In this document: piece by piece, positions 1-9,880 of the stretch | Numbering within the stretch: the first letter of the stretch is position 1 | Layout of the letters: the number at the start of each line of letters is the position of its first letter | Assembly (NCBI GenBank): GCA_029718625.1 | Contig: CM056378.1 | Location: forward strand, 66,549,027-66,613,026 | Reading direction: 5' to 3' | Source: Synaphobranchus kaupii | Taxonomy: Eukaryota > Chordata > Actinopteri > Anguilliformes > Synaphobranchidae | Length of the DNA: 64,000 bases | The notes under the pieces: model-generated | What the model was told of the DNA's origin: nothing | Databases searched by the model: none | What the model saw: only the letters and a program-made list of their open reading frames with translations | Position numbers and translations under genes: made by a program

Positions 1-326
1 TTTCAATTACAAAAGTAACTAACGAAATTTCTAAAAGCAAAAAATAGATTTTTACTTTTTTTTTTTTTAAAGAGATGTTAATGCAGACAATTGTCCGTCT
101 TGGAAGAGAAATCACGTTGAACTTTGAGTCCTGCAAATTTAAAATGAGAACTCAATTGAACCAAACAACTTGTCGCACCAATGCAATATTTTTTATGTTC
201 GCACAGTACATTTTTAAATCACATGTATGACAATACTGTCACAGCCCTGCTTGAAGGGATGTGTGGCACTGTGTTACAGCATGATTTGTCTCTTATACTA
301 AACTCTTATTTTTTCTTTCCTTCCAG
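1..326 (+). other. Intron sequence upstream of the penultimate znf618-like exon
   Basis: AT-rich sequence with no open reading frame of interest. It ends in a pyrimidine-rich tract and an AG at 325-326 that make a good splice acceptor for the exon starting at 327. Earlier exons of the gene lie outside the window. Confidence 0.6.
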
Positions 327-386
327 GTAGAATTCCAGTGTGATGTTGTATTGGACGCGGACCCAGAACCAGAGCCTATCGAGCAG
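327..386 (+). CDS. znf618: Penultimate coding exon of hAT-derived gene (probable znf618)
   Basis: A 60-nt exon bounded by a pyrimidine tract plus AG (325-326) and a GT donor (387-388). It encodes 20 residues, an acidic proline-rich linker (VEFQCDVVLDADPEPEPIEQ), and is phase 0 at both ends, so it splices in frame to the exon starting at 1535. It was found by extending the large terminal reading frame upstream: that frame stays open to an AG acceptor before its first ATG, so the ATG at 1568 is internal and another exon must precede it. The family usually carries C2H2 zinc fingers in upstream exons, which are not in the window. The exon is short, so the call rests on the splice sites and phase rather than on homology. 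Confidence 0.6.
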
Positions 387-1534
387 GTGGGATTTCTGAG
401 GACTGCCAACTTTTTCCATCTCTGTAAAAAATTACTTATGACCAGATATTAAAGCACTTTAAGATGGACACAAAGTGTGGAAATGAATCTCTCTGTATAA
501 TTACATAATATAAGCCAGACAGTTGATGTACAGCAACAGTGTGAATAATTACTCAACTCGCGATGAGGCTGTTTGAAATTCCTGTTCACTAAAAATTGGA
601 GCAAATGCTCCAGATGGCAGGGGAAGGCCTGTACCACAACATGCCTTGCTTCATTCAGACCAAACCTGTCACCCAGTGCAAGGGCCACTGCTGACTTTAA
701 TAGGCCAGTAATGAGGTGTAGTAGGGCATGAATGAGGTGTAGTAGGCCAGGGATTAGGTATATTAGGCTAAGGATGAGGTGTAGCAGGCCAGTGATGAGG
801 GGTTGTGGGTCAGGGATGAGGTGTAGTAGGTCAGGAATGAGGTGTAGTATGGGCTGTATTAGGTGGTGTATGCCAGGGCCGAGAAGTAGTAGATTAAGGA
901 TGATGTTTAGGAGCTATAGGCTGAAACCCAAGCTGAGCCCTCGCGGACTTTCCGAGGTAAGTCTGTTGTTTACAGACAGGTTATTTCCGAGGTAAGTCTG
1001 CATTGCGGTGCCAAAAACGCTGTTTTCAAAATGGGACAGCCCTAAGCACTCACAGACTTAACGAGAAAGCGCCTTTGAGTCCACGAGTCTGCGAGTCCCG
1101 AGAATGGGATTCAGCCATAGTTTTTCACAGCAGTCAAGGAATGCATAAGGCAGACGAATGCATTAGGCAGATGATTCCTTGGATGGTGCATGGTCTGGTT
1201 GGTACACACAAGTATAGACTACATGGGTACGTGATCCTGACCAATTTAAAATGGTGTTATAAATCAAGACTAATGGTTGCCAATAATAAGCTAGGAGTGT
1301 AATTGGTATTTGAACATTCTGTTGTAACTGGGAGCGTGCCGTTGTGGAAGATATTGTTAGTGCATGAACGTGTGTCCCATTGTCACCTGTTTACAAGCTT
1401 TCACAAAGACTTAGAAAGTTGATGTAAATAAATTGAATGGATGCACATTTGTAAGCTTTCATGTGCAGTTTCTGCAACTGAAGTCCGGTTTTCTTGTGCT
1501 CAATCCACCCCATTCTTTTTTCTCTCCTGTATAG
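387..1534 (+). other. Last intron of the znf618-like gene
   Basis: About 1.15 kb between a GT donor at 387 and an AG acceptor at 1533-1534. It holds a 21-bp minisatellite (701-910) and, near 949 and 987, two copies of TTTCCGAGGTAAGTCTG. The open frames in it arise from the repeat period and have no other support. Confidence 0.6.
701..910 (+). repeat. 21-bp minisatellite, about 10 degenerate copies
   Basis: Splitting the sequence every 21 bases from 701 lines up ten units, each a variant of TAGGCCAGGGATGAGGTGTAG. Units differ at several positions, so the array is old. Because 21 is a multiple of 3, one frame reads as a heptad-like peptide (MRCSRPG-type repeats). This is a by-product of the period, not evidence of coding: the array sits between a clean donor and acceptor. 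Confidence 0.85.
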
Positions 1535-3433
1535 ACAAGACATGCAAGAGATTTAACGGCACTGAACATGAAACTCAGGTTTAAAAAGGATCAGTTTTCC
1601 TCTGAACTGAAGGCCGTTGTCTTGCCGTCGCCTCCATCGGTCAACGAAGTTAGCAGTCCACATGCTAGCACTCCCACCTCTGCTCCAGGCTCTGCCTCCA
1701 GCTCCCAGCAGGCTCGGCAGAAGAGTGTCACAGAGGCCATGTTGAGGATGATTGCAGACGACATGCTGCCTCTCAGCTTCGTGGAGGGGTCGGGATTCCG
1801 GAGCTTCATGTCTGTGGTGGCGCCGTGGTACCCCAGGCTGTCCCAGCGCACCGTGGGGCTGAAGCTATACGACGAGGTGGAGAAGGTGGTGAAGCCCCAC
1901 CTCATCCGGGAGCTGAAGAGCTGCATGACGGTGGGCGGAGGGGACGCTGTGGTTCACGCCATTGTGGATCTGTGGGCCAGCCAGTATGCGGAGCTTGTCA
2001 TTGCTGTGCAGCTGCACTTCATCGACCGGCACTGGAACATCCACCGCCCCACAGTGGCCTTCCGCCACCTGAGCCGTAAAAACATCCCAGCAGCTGTGGC
2101 CCGGGAGCTGGAGGCAGTGCTGTTGAGCTATGGCGTCTTCCCCCACAACATTGGCTACATTGTCACCAACGAGGCCAAGAACACTATCGCCACCAACGAC
2201 CTCTTCTGCAACTACAAGATCATGTGCTCCCCTCAGAAGAGTGACCCGGATGAGGAAGAGCTGCTGGGTTTCCTCTGCGACTTCCTCCCCACTGAGGACT
2301 TTTCGGAGATCCAGTTCGGCACGCGGGTCAGCTGCATTACCCATCTCCTGCAGTTGGTCATCAAGGAGGCGCTGAGGAACTCACGCGTGGTGGAGAATCT
2401 GCTGTCCCAGGTGCAGAATGTGGTGGCCTTCTTTCGACGCAGCGCATACTGGAACGAAGTCCTGGGGAAAGAGTGCGGCCTGTCCCTGGCCTCGCCCCAC
2501 AGCTCCAGCAACTTCCACTGGAACTCCACCTTTATCTCAGTGCGTAGGATGGTGCAGGAGTCGGTTTGGGGCTCGGTGATGACCCTGCTGGCCCAGGCGC
2601 GCATAGAGGCCAAGGACTCGTCCAGCTCACCTCCCATGGTGCGGGCTAAGCGGGAGCAGGTAGTGGACATCATCGGCCTGCTGGAGCCCTTTGAGGAAGC
2701 CATCCAGGTGTTGCAGGGTGAGGGTGTCACTTTCTCCCTGGTCATCCCCTCGCTCATTGGTCTGGACAAAACACTGGAGACCCGGTCCACTAATTACACA
2801 CACTTTTGCAAGGGATTGCGGACTGGTCTTCACGCTCACTTCCAGCCCTTTATCCTACAGAGGGATCTGATCCTGGCCACTGTTCTGGACCCCCGCATCA
2901 AGCTCCAGCCCTTCCAGGATGCCAAGCAGGAGATTGATTGTGCCACTCTGGCCGCCCCTTCCAAGTTCCAGGCCCGGACGGTGGTGGAGTCAGCCATGAG
3001 CGACTTGGATCACTGGAACACTACAGATGAGGCCTGCATCAAGCAGGAAGATGCAGAGAATTCCCGGGATGACCCAGATTTGACCCACAATTCCCTCTCA
3101 ACCAGCAGCAACATTAAGCGAAAGAAGATCTTCAGCTTCTTCCAGCCAGTGGCCAAGAGCATGAAGCTGTCCGAGCTGGAGGTGTACCTGTCTGAACCGC
3201 TGCTGGATGGAGACAGCTCCACTCAGGCTTTCTGGAGAGAGGCCTGGCGCTTCCCACAGCTCCAGAGCCTGTCCCGAAAGCTGCTGGCCGTTCCTGCCAC
3301 CTCTGGGGGCTTCAACCGCCTCTTCCCTCTGGCTAACTGCATCGTTCGCGCTCGGAGGAGCAAACTGCCCCCCCACACCACTGAGAGGCTCCTGCTCTAC
3401 AGAGAGTCCCTCAAGCTCAAGGAAGGGAAGTAG
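1535..3433 (+). CDS. znf618: Terminal exon of hAT transposase-derived protein, probable ZNF618
   Basis: A single GC-rich exon, open for 632 codons from the acceptor at 1533-1534 to a TAG at 3431-3433 (621 residues from the internal Met at 1568), in an AT-rich neighbourhood. Seen in the protein: a Ser/Pro-rich start; a core resembling an RNase H-like hAT transposase (around FRSFMSVVAPWYPRLSQRT, then AVQLHFIDRHWNIHRPTVAF, and TVLDPRIKL near the middle); a basic stretch KRKK followed by IFSFF; and a C-terminal hAT dimerisation motif (FWREAWRFPQLQSLSRKLL, then AVPATSGGFNRLF and LPPHTTERLLLY). Known: ZNF618 is a vertebrate gene whose large last exon is hAT-derived and whose zinc fingers lie upstream; the product is nuclear chromatin-associated. 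Inference: intact frame, host-like splicing and no terminal repeats point to a domesticated gene, not a live transposon. Alternative: another ZBED/hAT-derived gene; I am sure of hAT origin, less of the symbol. Confidence 0.7.
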   Translation, partial: TRHARDLTALNMKLRFKKDQFSSELKAVVLPSPPSVNEVSSPHASTPTSAPGSASSSQQARQKSVTEAMLRMIADDMLPLSFVEGSGFRSFMSVVAPWYPRLSQRTVGLKLYDEVEKVVKPHLIRELKSCMTVGGGDAVVHAIVDLWASQYAELVIAVQLHFIDRHWNIHRPTVAFRHLSRKNIPAAVARELEAVLLSYGVFPHNIGYIVTNEAKNTIATNDLFCNYKIMCSPQKSDPDEEELLGFLCDFLPTEDFSEIQFGTRVSCITHLLQLVIKEALRNSRVVENLLSQVQNVVAFFRRSAYWNEVLGKECGLSLASPHSSSNFHWNSTFISVRRMVQESVWGSVMTLLAQARIEAKDSSSSPPMVRAKREQVVDIIGLLEPFEEAIQVLQGEGVTFSLVIPSLIGLDKTLETRSTNYTHFCKGLRTGLHAHFQPFILQRDLILATVLDPRIKLQPFQDAKQEIDCATLAAPSKFQARTVVESAMSDLDHWNTTDEACIKQEDAENSRDDPDLTHNSLSTSSNIKRKKIFSFFQPVAKSMKLSELEVYLSEPLLDGDSSTQAFWREAWRFPQLQSLSRKLLAVPATSGGFNRLFPLANCIVRARRSKLPPHTTERLLLYRESLKLKEGK

Positions 3434-3617
3434 CGCAGTCTAGCTTTCACTCCATACACAATTACATAGTCTTTTCTCCTTAACGACAATCCCCTCCCTA
3501 ATGAAACGTTCTAATGACTTCAGAATCATGCAGTTTTCCCCATTTGAGTTTAAAAGTGATTTGAAAGTGATTCCAGCCTCTGACTTGCATGTTGTCTTTA
3601 AGGACAGCAAAACTAAA

Positions 3618-3623
3618 AATAAA
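3618..3623 (+). terminator. Candidate polyadenylation signal AATAAA
   Basis: AATAAA 185 bases after the stop codon of the + strand gene. The hexamer and distance are suitable; use is not shown. Confidence 0.4.
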
Positions 3624-4354
3624 GTCTCTCATGGGGCAAGGTGAGAGCACTGCTGTGTTGTGGGAGATGGAGTCGCTATATAAATCAGATTTACCTCTCA
3701 GGAATTTGAAGTGGGAATGTCTCACAATCCTTATTTTTCGGTGATTCTTCGTGGAGTTAGCTGGGCTATGGAGCTTTATTGGGATCTCCTTTAATTCATT
3801 TAGAACAGTTCACAAAGGTGTGGGGAAAAAAAGCTCCATGTGTAATGTTGACGGTTTCTTTTATTATATATATTTTTTAAATCGTCAGCTCTTTAAAAAT
3901 GAGCAAATATTGCGATTAAGTATTTTGTTAAGTGAATTGTCAGGACTGAGTGTTTTTTAATTTTTCAGTTTAGTTTGTATTCATGTCATGCTGGTCCGAA
4001 CAGTCACACGTTTTTCCTTGCTCTGTCTAATCATGCTGTAATAGAAAGAAGTCAGTTAGGCTTAGGTATGTAGGCTTGTGTTATGTAATAAGACTACCTC
4101 TCTCTATACTGCTTGGAATTTCTATTTTTTGTGGCAGATAATTACAAAGATTTAGGTAATTTTCTTATTGGCTCTGATTTCGATAATGCAGGCTGGCATT
4201 GGATTTTATGTCCAGTTGCCTGTTACTGTATATCTATGAATGTTTGACTATTTTTTGTGTTAATGTAAGTTTGAGTATAATGCATCTTGCCAGGGATTAC
4301 ATTTTTTAAGTTGACTGAAACAATCCAACAGACCAGCAGGGAAAAATTAGTCAC

Positions 4355-4360
4355 AATAAA
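4355..4360 (+). terminator. Candidate distal polyadenylation signal AATAAA
   Basis: AATAAA on + about 0.9 kb after the stop, with no competing feature between. A possible distal site. Confidence 0.35.
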
Positions 4361-5078
4361 ATCTTCTGCAGGCAATGGTCTGGATGACATTTAGAAAAGA
4401 TCCACACTCAACATTTAAATTTAAGAAAAGATTCAAACATTTCAGCATATTGCCTTCGTCAGTGAAATGGTGTATTGATGGAGTTATATAATCAACGCTA
4501 CAGCATCACCAAAGGTGTACAAGCAAAGTGGAGAGGAACTACCAATCCTCGTTACTCGCATGAGAATAACCAATGCGTTCCGCACATGAGAATAGGAAAA
4601 AGAAAAAACACAAAGAAAAGAGGTGCTGGAAAAAATGTTTAAATAATATGTATTAATATTAAATAAATAATAAATTAATTTCTAGAGACAAGCATGGCAT
4701 CTCTTAATATTTTTCTCTTTTCTCACGCATTGGCCTCCTGATTACTGAGCATGCAGTGACTTGCAGGTCCATGTACTCCGAAGCCATGTTGAAATGCAGT
4801 GTGTGTTGGAGAACATTGCTCTGCCCCGGTCATATGAGGATACAGGCTGTTGTTGCATGTTTTTTTATTTTTTTTATTTTTTAACTTTGTCATGTTTTCA
4901 TAGTCACTATTTCTGAAAGGTCTGGAAAAATATTTTTCCTGAAAAAAATATATTTTGTAGTTTTGTGAGAGAAGAACCACACGGAGCAGTCCGCAATATA
5001 TAAATGTTACATTGATAAAATTTTCTTTGAATTTCATAAACACAAGGAAAACATTGAAGTATTTAAGATTAATCAGAC

Positions 5079-5084
5079 TTTATT
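5079..5084 (-). terminator. Candidate polyadenylation signal of the convergent gene
   Basis: TTTATT on + reads AATAAA on -. It sits downstream (in - sense) of the terminal exon at 8481-8619 and would end a 3' UTR of about 3.4 kb. Confidence 0.4.
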
Positions 5085-5778
5085 GAATAAATTTCAGTTT
5101 AGAATTTTTCCATTTTGACATTTATTTTCCCACATTTACTTAACTACACCGACAATCACATCACATCAAAGATACATTTTATGTGTAATTAAATACAACA
5201 TGAGTTACAATGTTTCATTGTATAATCTTTTTCACCATCTGTCTTGCGTTTTACATGTTACGCATTTCAGACAAACCTCAAACAGTTTTGTATTATTTCA
5301 TGAGACAATGGATACATTGTTTGTGTGCACAACCAAAATTATAGCTGTTAAATACAGAAATAGAATTTGTTTAGAAAATGATATAAACTTTAAATAAACA
5401 ACTTTAGTCAACTAGGAACATGACGTGAATCTGTATATTTACTCACCTTAACAATACCTGTATTATTACACTTAGTCTGAGACTTTACTTTCCCAGTACT
5501 ATCATTCCTTGTGTAATTTATAATCAGTTAGAAGGGCAATATTACACCAAATATGTGCGTTTGTTCCAGTGCCGTCTATTCTGAAAAAAATTGTCATGCC
5601 TGCTAAATTATTCAATGTTTTATAACATTGACATTTACCTCTTTTTTTTTTAAATAAGAAATTAAGTATATATGCTTTCATCTGTACGTAGTGCTGTGAA
5701 GGATTAATATTTATTTTGATGATTGACATGAAGATGCTCATGCTTGAAGATTACACATGGGTACTGACATCCGAGCAC

Positions 5779-5888
5779 CAGACTTCACCATGTGTAACTT
5801 CACCATGAGACGTCACCATTACAGACTTCAACGTGTGAATTCACCATGAGAGAGACACCATGTGTGACTGATCATCAGAGAGACTTCA
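5779..5888. repeat. Degenerate short tandem repeat, period about 15
   Basis: Repeated variants of GACTTCACCATGTGT and TTCACCATGAGA run in series. Copies are imperfect and the period drifts. Confidence 0.5.
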
Positions 5889-6865
5889 AAGAAATATTTG
5901 ATTTTCCAGTGTTCCATGCAGACTTGTCTTACTAAGAATTTTGTTAATTTTCCACCACAAAGTCCCAAGAATCACAGAAAACGACAATTGTTTACAGTGC
6001 AATATTTCCAGGCCCAAACACATTAGAGCATACCTCAATAACAAACAGTAACTAAAAGTACACAGAATTAATAAAAACATACACACTGACAGTTCATTAA
6101 CACGAAAGCAGTAACGAGCACAGTTTGAGGGGAAAAAAGCTTTACTTACAATGCATCATTCATAACTAGCTGCACAAAACATATTTGGTTTAACAGTTCA
6201 CAGGTTTTACAGTTATGCACTATTTTCACAAAGAATCACTGTTATTGCACAAAGAGGCTGATGCATGGTATGGGGAAGAGGCAAAGCTAAGGTCTAACAG
6301 GATGTGGGCAGATCAAGGATGTCTGAATAAATAATATAGCATCTTGCCATGCAAGAGGGTTACGACAACAGCAAGATGAATATTCTTTCATGGAAGACAG
6401 TTCAATGCTTTAGTGCAGAGTAGTTCAGCTTTCATATGAAATGTACGCACTTTAGGTTACTCATATTTCTAAGCAAACCACGGCGCTGTTTATTCCAGAG
6501 ACTGCATTATTTACTAAGTGTGAAAAGCAAACATTTTCCAGCACTTTGTGAAGTGGCTGCAGGTTGCTGTGGGATACAGAAACATCTGCATTGCAGGGAA
6601 ATTTAAGCAAAATTTCAAAACAGGCTTTATTCCTTCTTGGAAAGTAGTACAAGTAGTACAGTGCTCTACGCTGACATTAATATGTCCTCTGGCTTGCCGT
6701 AGAGTATCAGCATCTCCTGTGAGAGTAAAGCCCTGAGATGCAACCACTGGGTCAATAAGGCATGATCATTAGGCTTTGAGATAGGGCTAAGGGAGGCAGT
6801 CACACCAGCATATATCCACAAACCACATATATTTTTTACAATAATTGCCTATGTCTGAAACAAGG

Positions 6866-7737
6866 TTAAAGGGGTAGTCCACTTCAATAAAACTAATCAA
6901 AATATATTTAGTGCATGTATTTTACTATGACATATCACTGCAATTTTCTTGGATGTAATGCAAAGAAGAAACCTAAGGTAGGCAAGTTTACCATTTAGCG
7001 AAGTTAGCTGTCTGATGGTGGTAAGCTTAGTTAACCTAGCTCACTGGTTCAGGTTGTGTTGTTGATTTCTGAAGATTAAAGTGAAAGCTAATGCTTGCTA
7101 ACCTCAGATCTAAAAGCCATGTCAACGGCCACTGGCATTTCCATGTTCGCAGCCGAGTGTCGGCCTGCTTGTGTGAGGGTAACGTTAGTTTACGGTGTGT
7201 CAGCCTGATTGCGAGAGATAACGTTGTCGTCGTTCCCAGCTGAGTGACAGCTTTAGCTACTAAGACAAGTTGAAGTCAGCACTGTTAGCTGTTTTCTAAC
7301 TGTAACATTAGAACTCTGACAGCAGGCTTGTAGTTACCCTGGTTAAAGCGCTGCGATGATTATATGGGAGTTGGAAGATTGAAAGGCTGCGAAATATGAA
7401 ATGTGCAGGCTGTCTATAAATAAACATTTAATATTTTCAAACTGTATACAAAATGTAACTACATATAATTAAAAGAAACCAACTGTGGCTATACATTTAT
7501 CCTGGTGATATTATGATACAGAAATTCTAGCCGTCACCGCCATATGAAAATTACTCTATCAATTTCCATATTAGACATTTGAGAAATGCAATTCAGTGAC
7601 GTCATTAAAATTGAGTTCACATCATCCATGCTCATACCAGCTATCACAACAGAGAAAAAGCTTGGAAAATTTCTGAAAATGTTCAGAAATTCTAAAATAT
7701 TAGCCTAAAAGTTAATTACAGTGGACTACCCCTTTAA
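6866..7737. mobile_element. Non-autonomous DNA element with TTAA target site
   Basis: An 864-bp element (6870-7733) flanked by TTAA at 6866-6869 and 7734-7737. Its ends are perfect 14-bp inverted repeats: AGGGGTAGTCCACT on the left and AGTGGACTACCCCT on the right. No coding capacity is visible. TTAA duplication is used by piggyBac and Kolobok transposases; the ends do not start with the CCY typical of piggyBac, so the superfamily is open. Confidence 0.85.
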
Positions 7738-8480
7738 GAGCTCAGGTGTGTGTGTGCTCGCACCCTCTTTATTTTGTTGAAAAATGTTGCTCAACTGCAC
7801 GCATGGGTGTAAAAGTCCGGTTACAACCGGTTTCAACACTAGCATGTATCCAGCAGTGCATTTGCGATAGCTCATTGAGCTAATCCCAACTCACACACTT
7901 TTTGGACTGCCTGTTGTTTCTTCAATGATACATCTTCAGCAGACCAAGGTATGAAACAGACAAGTTTTTCTGGAACAAACACAATATCAAAGACAAAAGA
8001 CCACTTATATCAATGTGGATTAAAAAAATATTTTAAAAACAGTAATGCTAAATAGAAATTTGAGCCTCTTGCTAATGCCATCAGTTGGAAGCTACTCAGA
8101 ATGTGTATCCGTTTGGCTTTAACAGAACTTAAAATGCATTGGATAGAACAGGAAGGGGAAAACATTCCACTTGGCTGGTAAAGGTTTTTTCCCACTAAAT
8201 CAACCACTTAGCATGCTGAATATGAAGAGAAGCACGTGCACGTTTGTGCAGGTGTCCTCCTAGGTCCTGTAGGTGTCAGAATGGAGACTTTACAGAAGAG
8301 GTGTGTGGTAAGAACACAAACTCAACAATAATTTAAACTGATCTTTTGTCCATTTGTGTGTCGTTGAATAACTAATTTTTTTGTCCAAAATATATCATGT
8401 CCATAATTGAAGTAATGGACATTCCGTTGGTCCTAGAGGTTTTAATCTTTTCTTGTGTGTCTGGTAGATAACACGACGTC

Positions 8481-8619
8481 TCAGTCGGAAAAGAGGCTGG
8501 CGAAGGATTTGCGCAGATTCCGGATGGTTTCTGCCTTCACCTCGTCTTGGCTAATGCTGGAACGTGGCACTGCCGTAGGGTCTGGAATGTTGAAGGCATT
8601 GGTAAGAGACTGGGATTTG
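8481..8619 (-). CDS. Terminal coding exon of an unidentified host gene
   Basis: On - the pyrimidine-rich tract TTTTCCTCTCTTTGTAG forms a strong acceptor (AG at 8620-8621). The exon then codes 45 residues to a TGA at 8481-8483, starting with the third base of a split codon. The peptide starts KSQSLTNAFNIPDPTAVPRS and ends ETIRNLRKSFASLFSD. Codon use and splice signal look like a host gene, unlike the broken transposon frames around it. I do not recognise the family. No upstream exon is evident between 8640 and the transposon relics from 9.6 kb, so the rest of the gene lies across a transposon-filled intron, perhaps beyond the window. Confidence 0.6.
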
Positions 8620-8621
8620 CT

Positions 8622-9598
8622 ACAAAGAGAGGAAAATGGCGATAGAGGAGAGGAAAAGGCTATTAAAGTCATGCAGCAAACTTTGGGATGGAGAATGACT
8701 GTATACGAAAGAAGATCTACATTTACTTTTCCTTGGTATATAGAGGTGCTACACATTTTCAATCTCAATATATCGTAAAGGTTTAAGAAGTTGGGACTAA
8801 CTCTTGCAGAGGAATAATTTCTTGTTCTCTTTGGGAGCTCTTTGGCATGTTCTACCAACTGGCCAAAAATATACAAAATCTTTTGTTCATACTTTCAGCA
8901 CTCAAACTTTTTATTAGATTAGGGCTCAAAAAACTCACTCAGCCCAATTGGAATCCCAATTTTGAGAAAATACATTTTTGTTTATTTTAAATTGAGGGAG
9001 TTTTTTTTGCATGCACAATCACATTTTTATACTTAAATAATAACAGTGTAAAAGTAAAATTGCAAATATATAACCATTTATCAGACAAATTCTACCCATA
9101 TTGAAAAATATGGTTTATCAAAACTTGACTTAGTGAGGTTTGCAAAAACACTTCAATTTTTTTGATTCATGAAATTATTTATTGAAAAATAAAAAATAAA
9201 TTTGAATATTATGGGTACTTTTCAATAGATCGATTTTGTTGACTTTCCTGGATTGACTGAATTGAAATTGAATTTACCCCAGCCCTGCTGTTGATGTATT
9301 TCTTACATTCCCTGTTGATACGGAGATAGCTTGCATCCTTTTCACACAATTATCCATGTGGTGAGATATCAAACTAAGTCTGTAATGTACAGTTGCGGCT
9401 TTTTAGTCACTCTCTGAGTAGTGTTTGTGCTAATTTATAAAGTTTTTACCACCTAAATATTTGGCCTAATGTAAGAAACAATATCACAACAACAATTTGG
9501 CAAAGTCTATAATCTTTTACAAATCCATACTATACCAAGCCTACAAATAAATTTTTCTATATTTCATATTTGCAAATTTATCAAAAACTCTGTCCAGA
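8622..9598. other. No gene seen; probable intron of the - strand gene
   Basis: AT-rich. No open frame, splice-bounded exon or transposon terminus could be supported. Confidence 0.4.
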
Positions 9599-9880
9599 TC
9601 AATATTTGTGGTTACTTCTCTCGATGAAGAGGAGAGCAAGCTGTGAGAGATGCTCGTCACTCATAGTCGAGCTCAGGTATGTTTTAAGTAGCTTGTCTGC
9701 ATTAAGAGAGCATTCAGCCTACACACTGCTCAATGGAATTGTTAGATATATCCTATAAAGTGTTGCCCGGTTTTGGAATGCTCTATTCATATCATTGGCA
9801 GCAAGGAATGCCAAAACCTGACCAGTGAACAGTTCATCACTCTGCTCCTCAAATATATTTTTATGTCTTTTGTATGTCAT
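9599..9880 (-). pseudogene. hAT transposase C-terminal dimerisation fragment
   Basis: Reading - from about 9880, a frame runs through LAANDMNRAFQNRATLYRIY and TIPLSSV, then a premature stop, then AECSLNADKLLKTYLSSTM and SQLALLFIERSNHKY to a TGA at 9599-9601. The order (a P-containing strand, a Glu-Cys/Arg-Ser motif, lysine-threonine and Ser-Thr-Met, then Leu-Ala-Leu-Leu) matches the hAT C-terminal dimerisation domain of ZNF862/ZMYM-like fish elements. Only the last ~90 residues remain, with an in-frame stop, so it is dead. Confidence 0.7.

Larger units (their letters stand above)
3434..5050 (+). other. 3' UTR and intergenic sequence after znf618-like gene
   Basis: AT-rich, with no supported reading frame. 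Candidate polyadenylation signals for the + strand gene are at 3618-3623 and 4355-4360. The convergent gene on - appears to end near 5060, so only about 0.7 kb separates the two 3' ends. Confidence 0.5.
5085..8480 (-). other. Probable long 3' UTR of the unidentified - strand gene
   Basis: No supported reading frame on either strand; AT-rich. It contains a degenerate repeat (5779-5888) and a complete TTAA-flanked element (6870-7733). A second TTTATT near 7767 would give a shorter 3' UTR that excludes the element. The UTR assignment is inferred from the terminal exon and the downstream signal. Confidence 0.35.

Noticed and set aside
732..995. Open frame with MRCSRPG-type heptads
   Set aside because: It is the 21-bp minisatellite translated; it lies in an intron and has no support as a gene.
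1591..3376. Several long frames on - and in other + frames across the znf618-like exon
   Set aside because: Shadows of a GC-rich real exon with open codons on all strands; splice phase and the hAT motifs identify the + frame.
5900..6660. Possible exons on - in 5.9-6.7 kb
   Set aside because: Short AT-rich frames without acceptor and donor pairs or coherent phase; kept as 3' UTR.
8455..8778. Plus-strand 107-codon frame
   Set aside because: Opposite strand of the better supported terminal exon with a splice acceptor on -.
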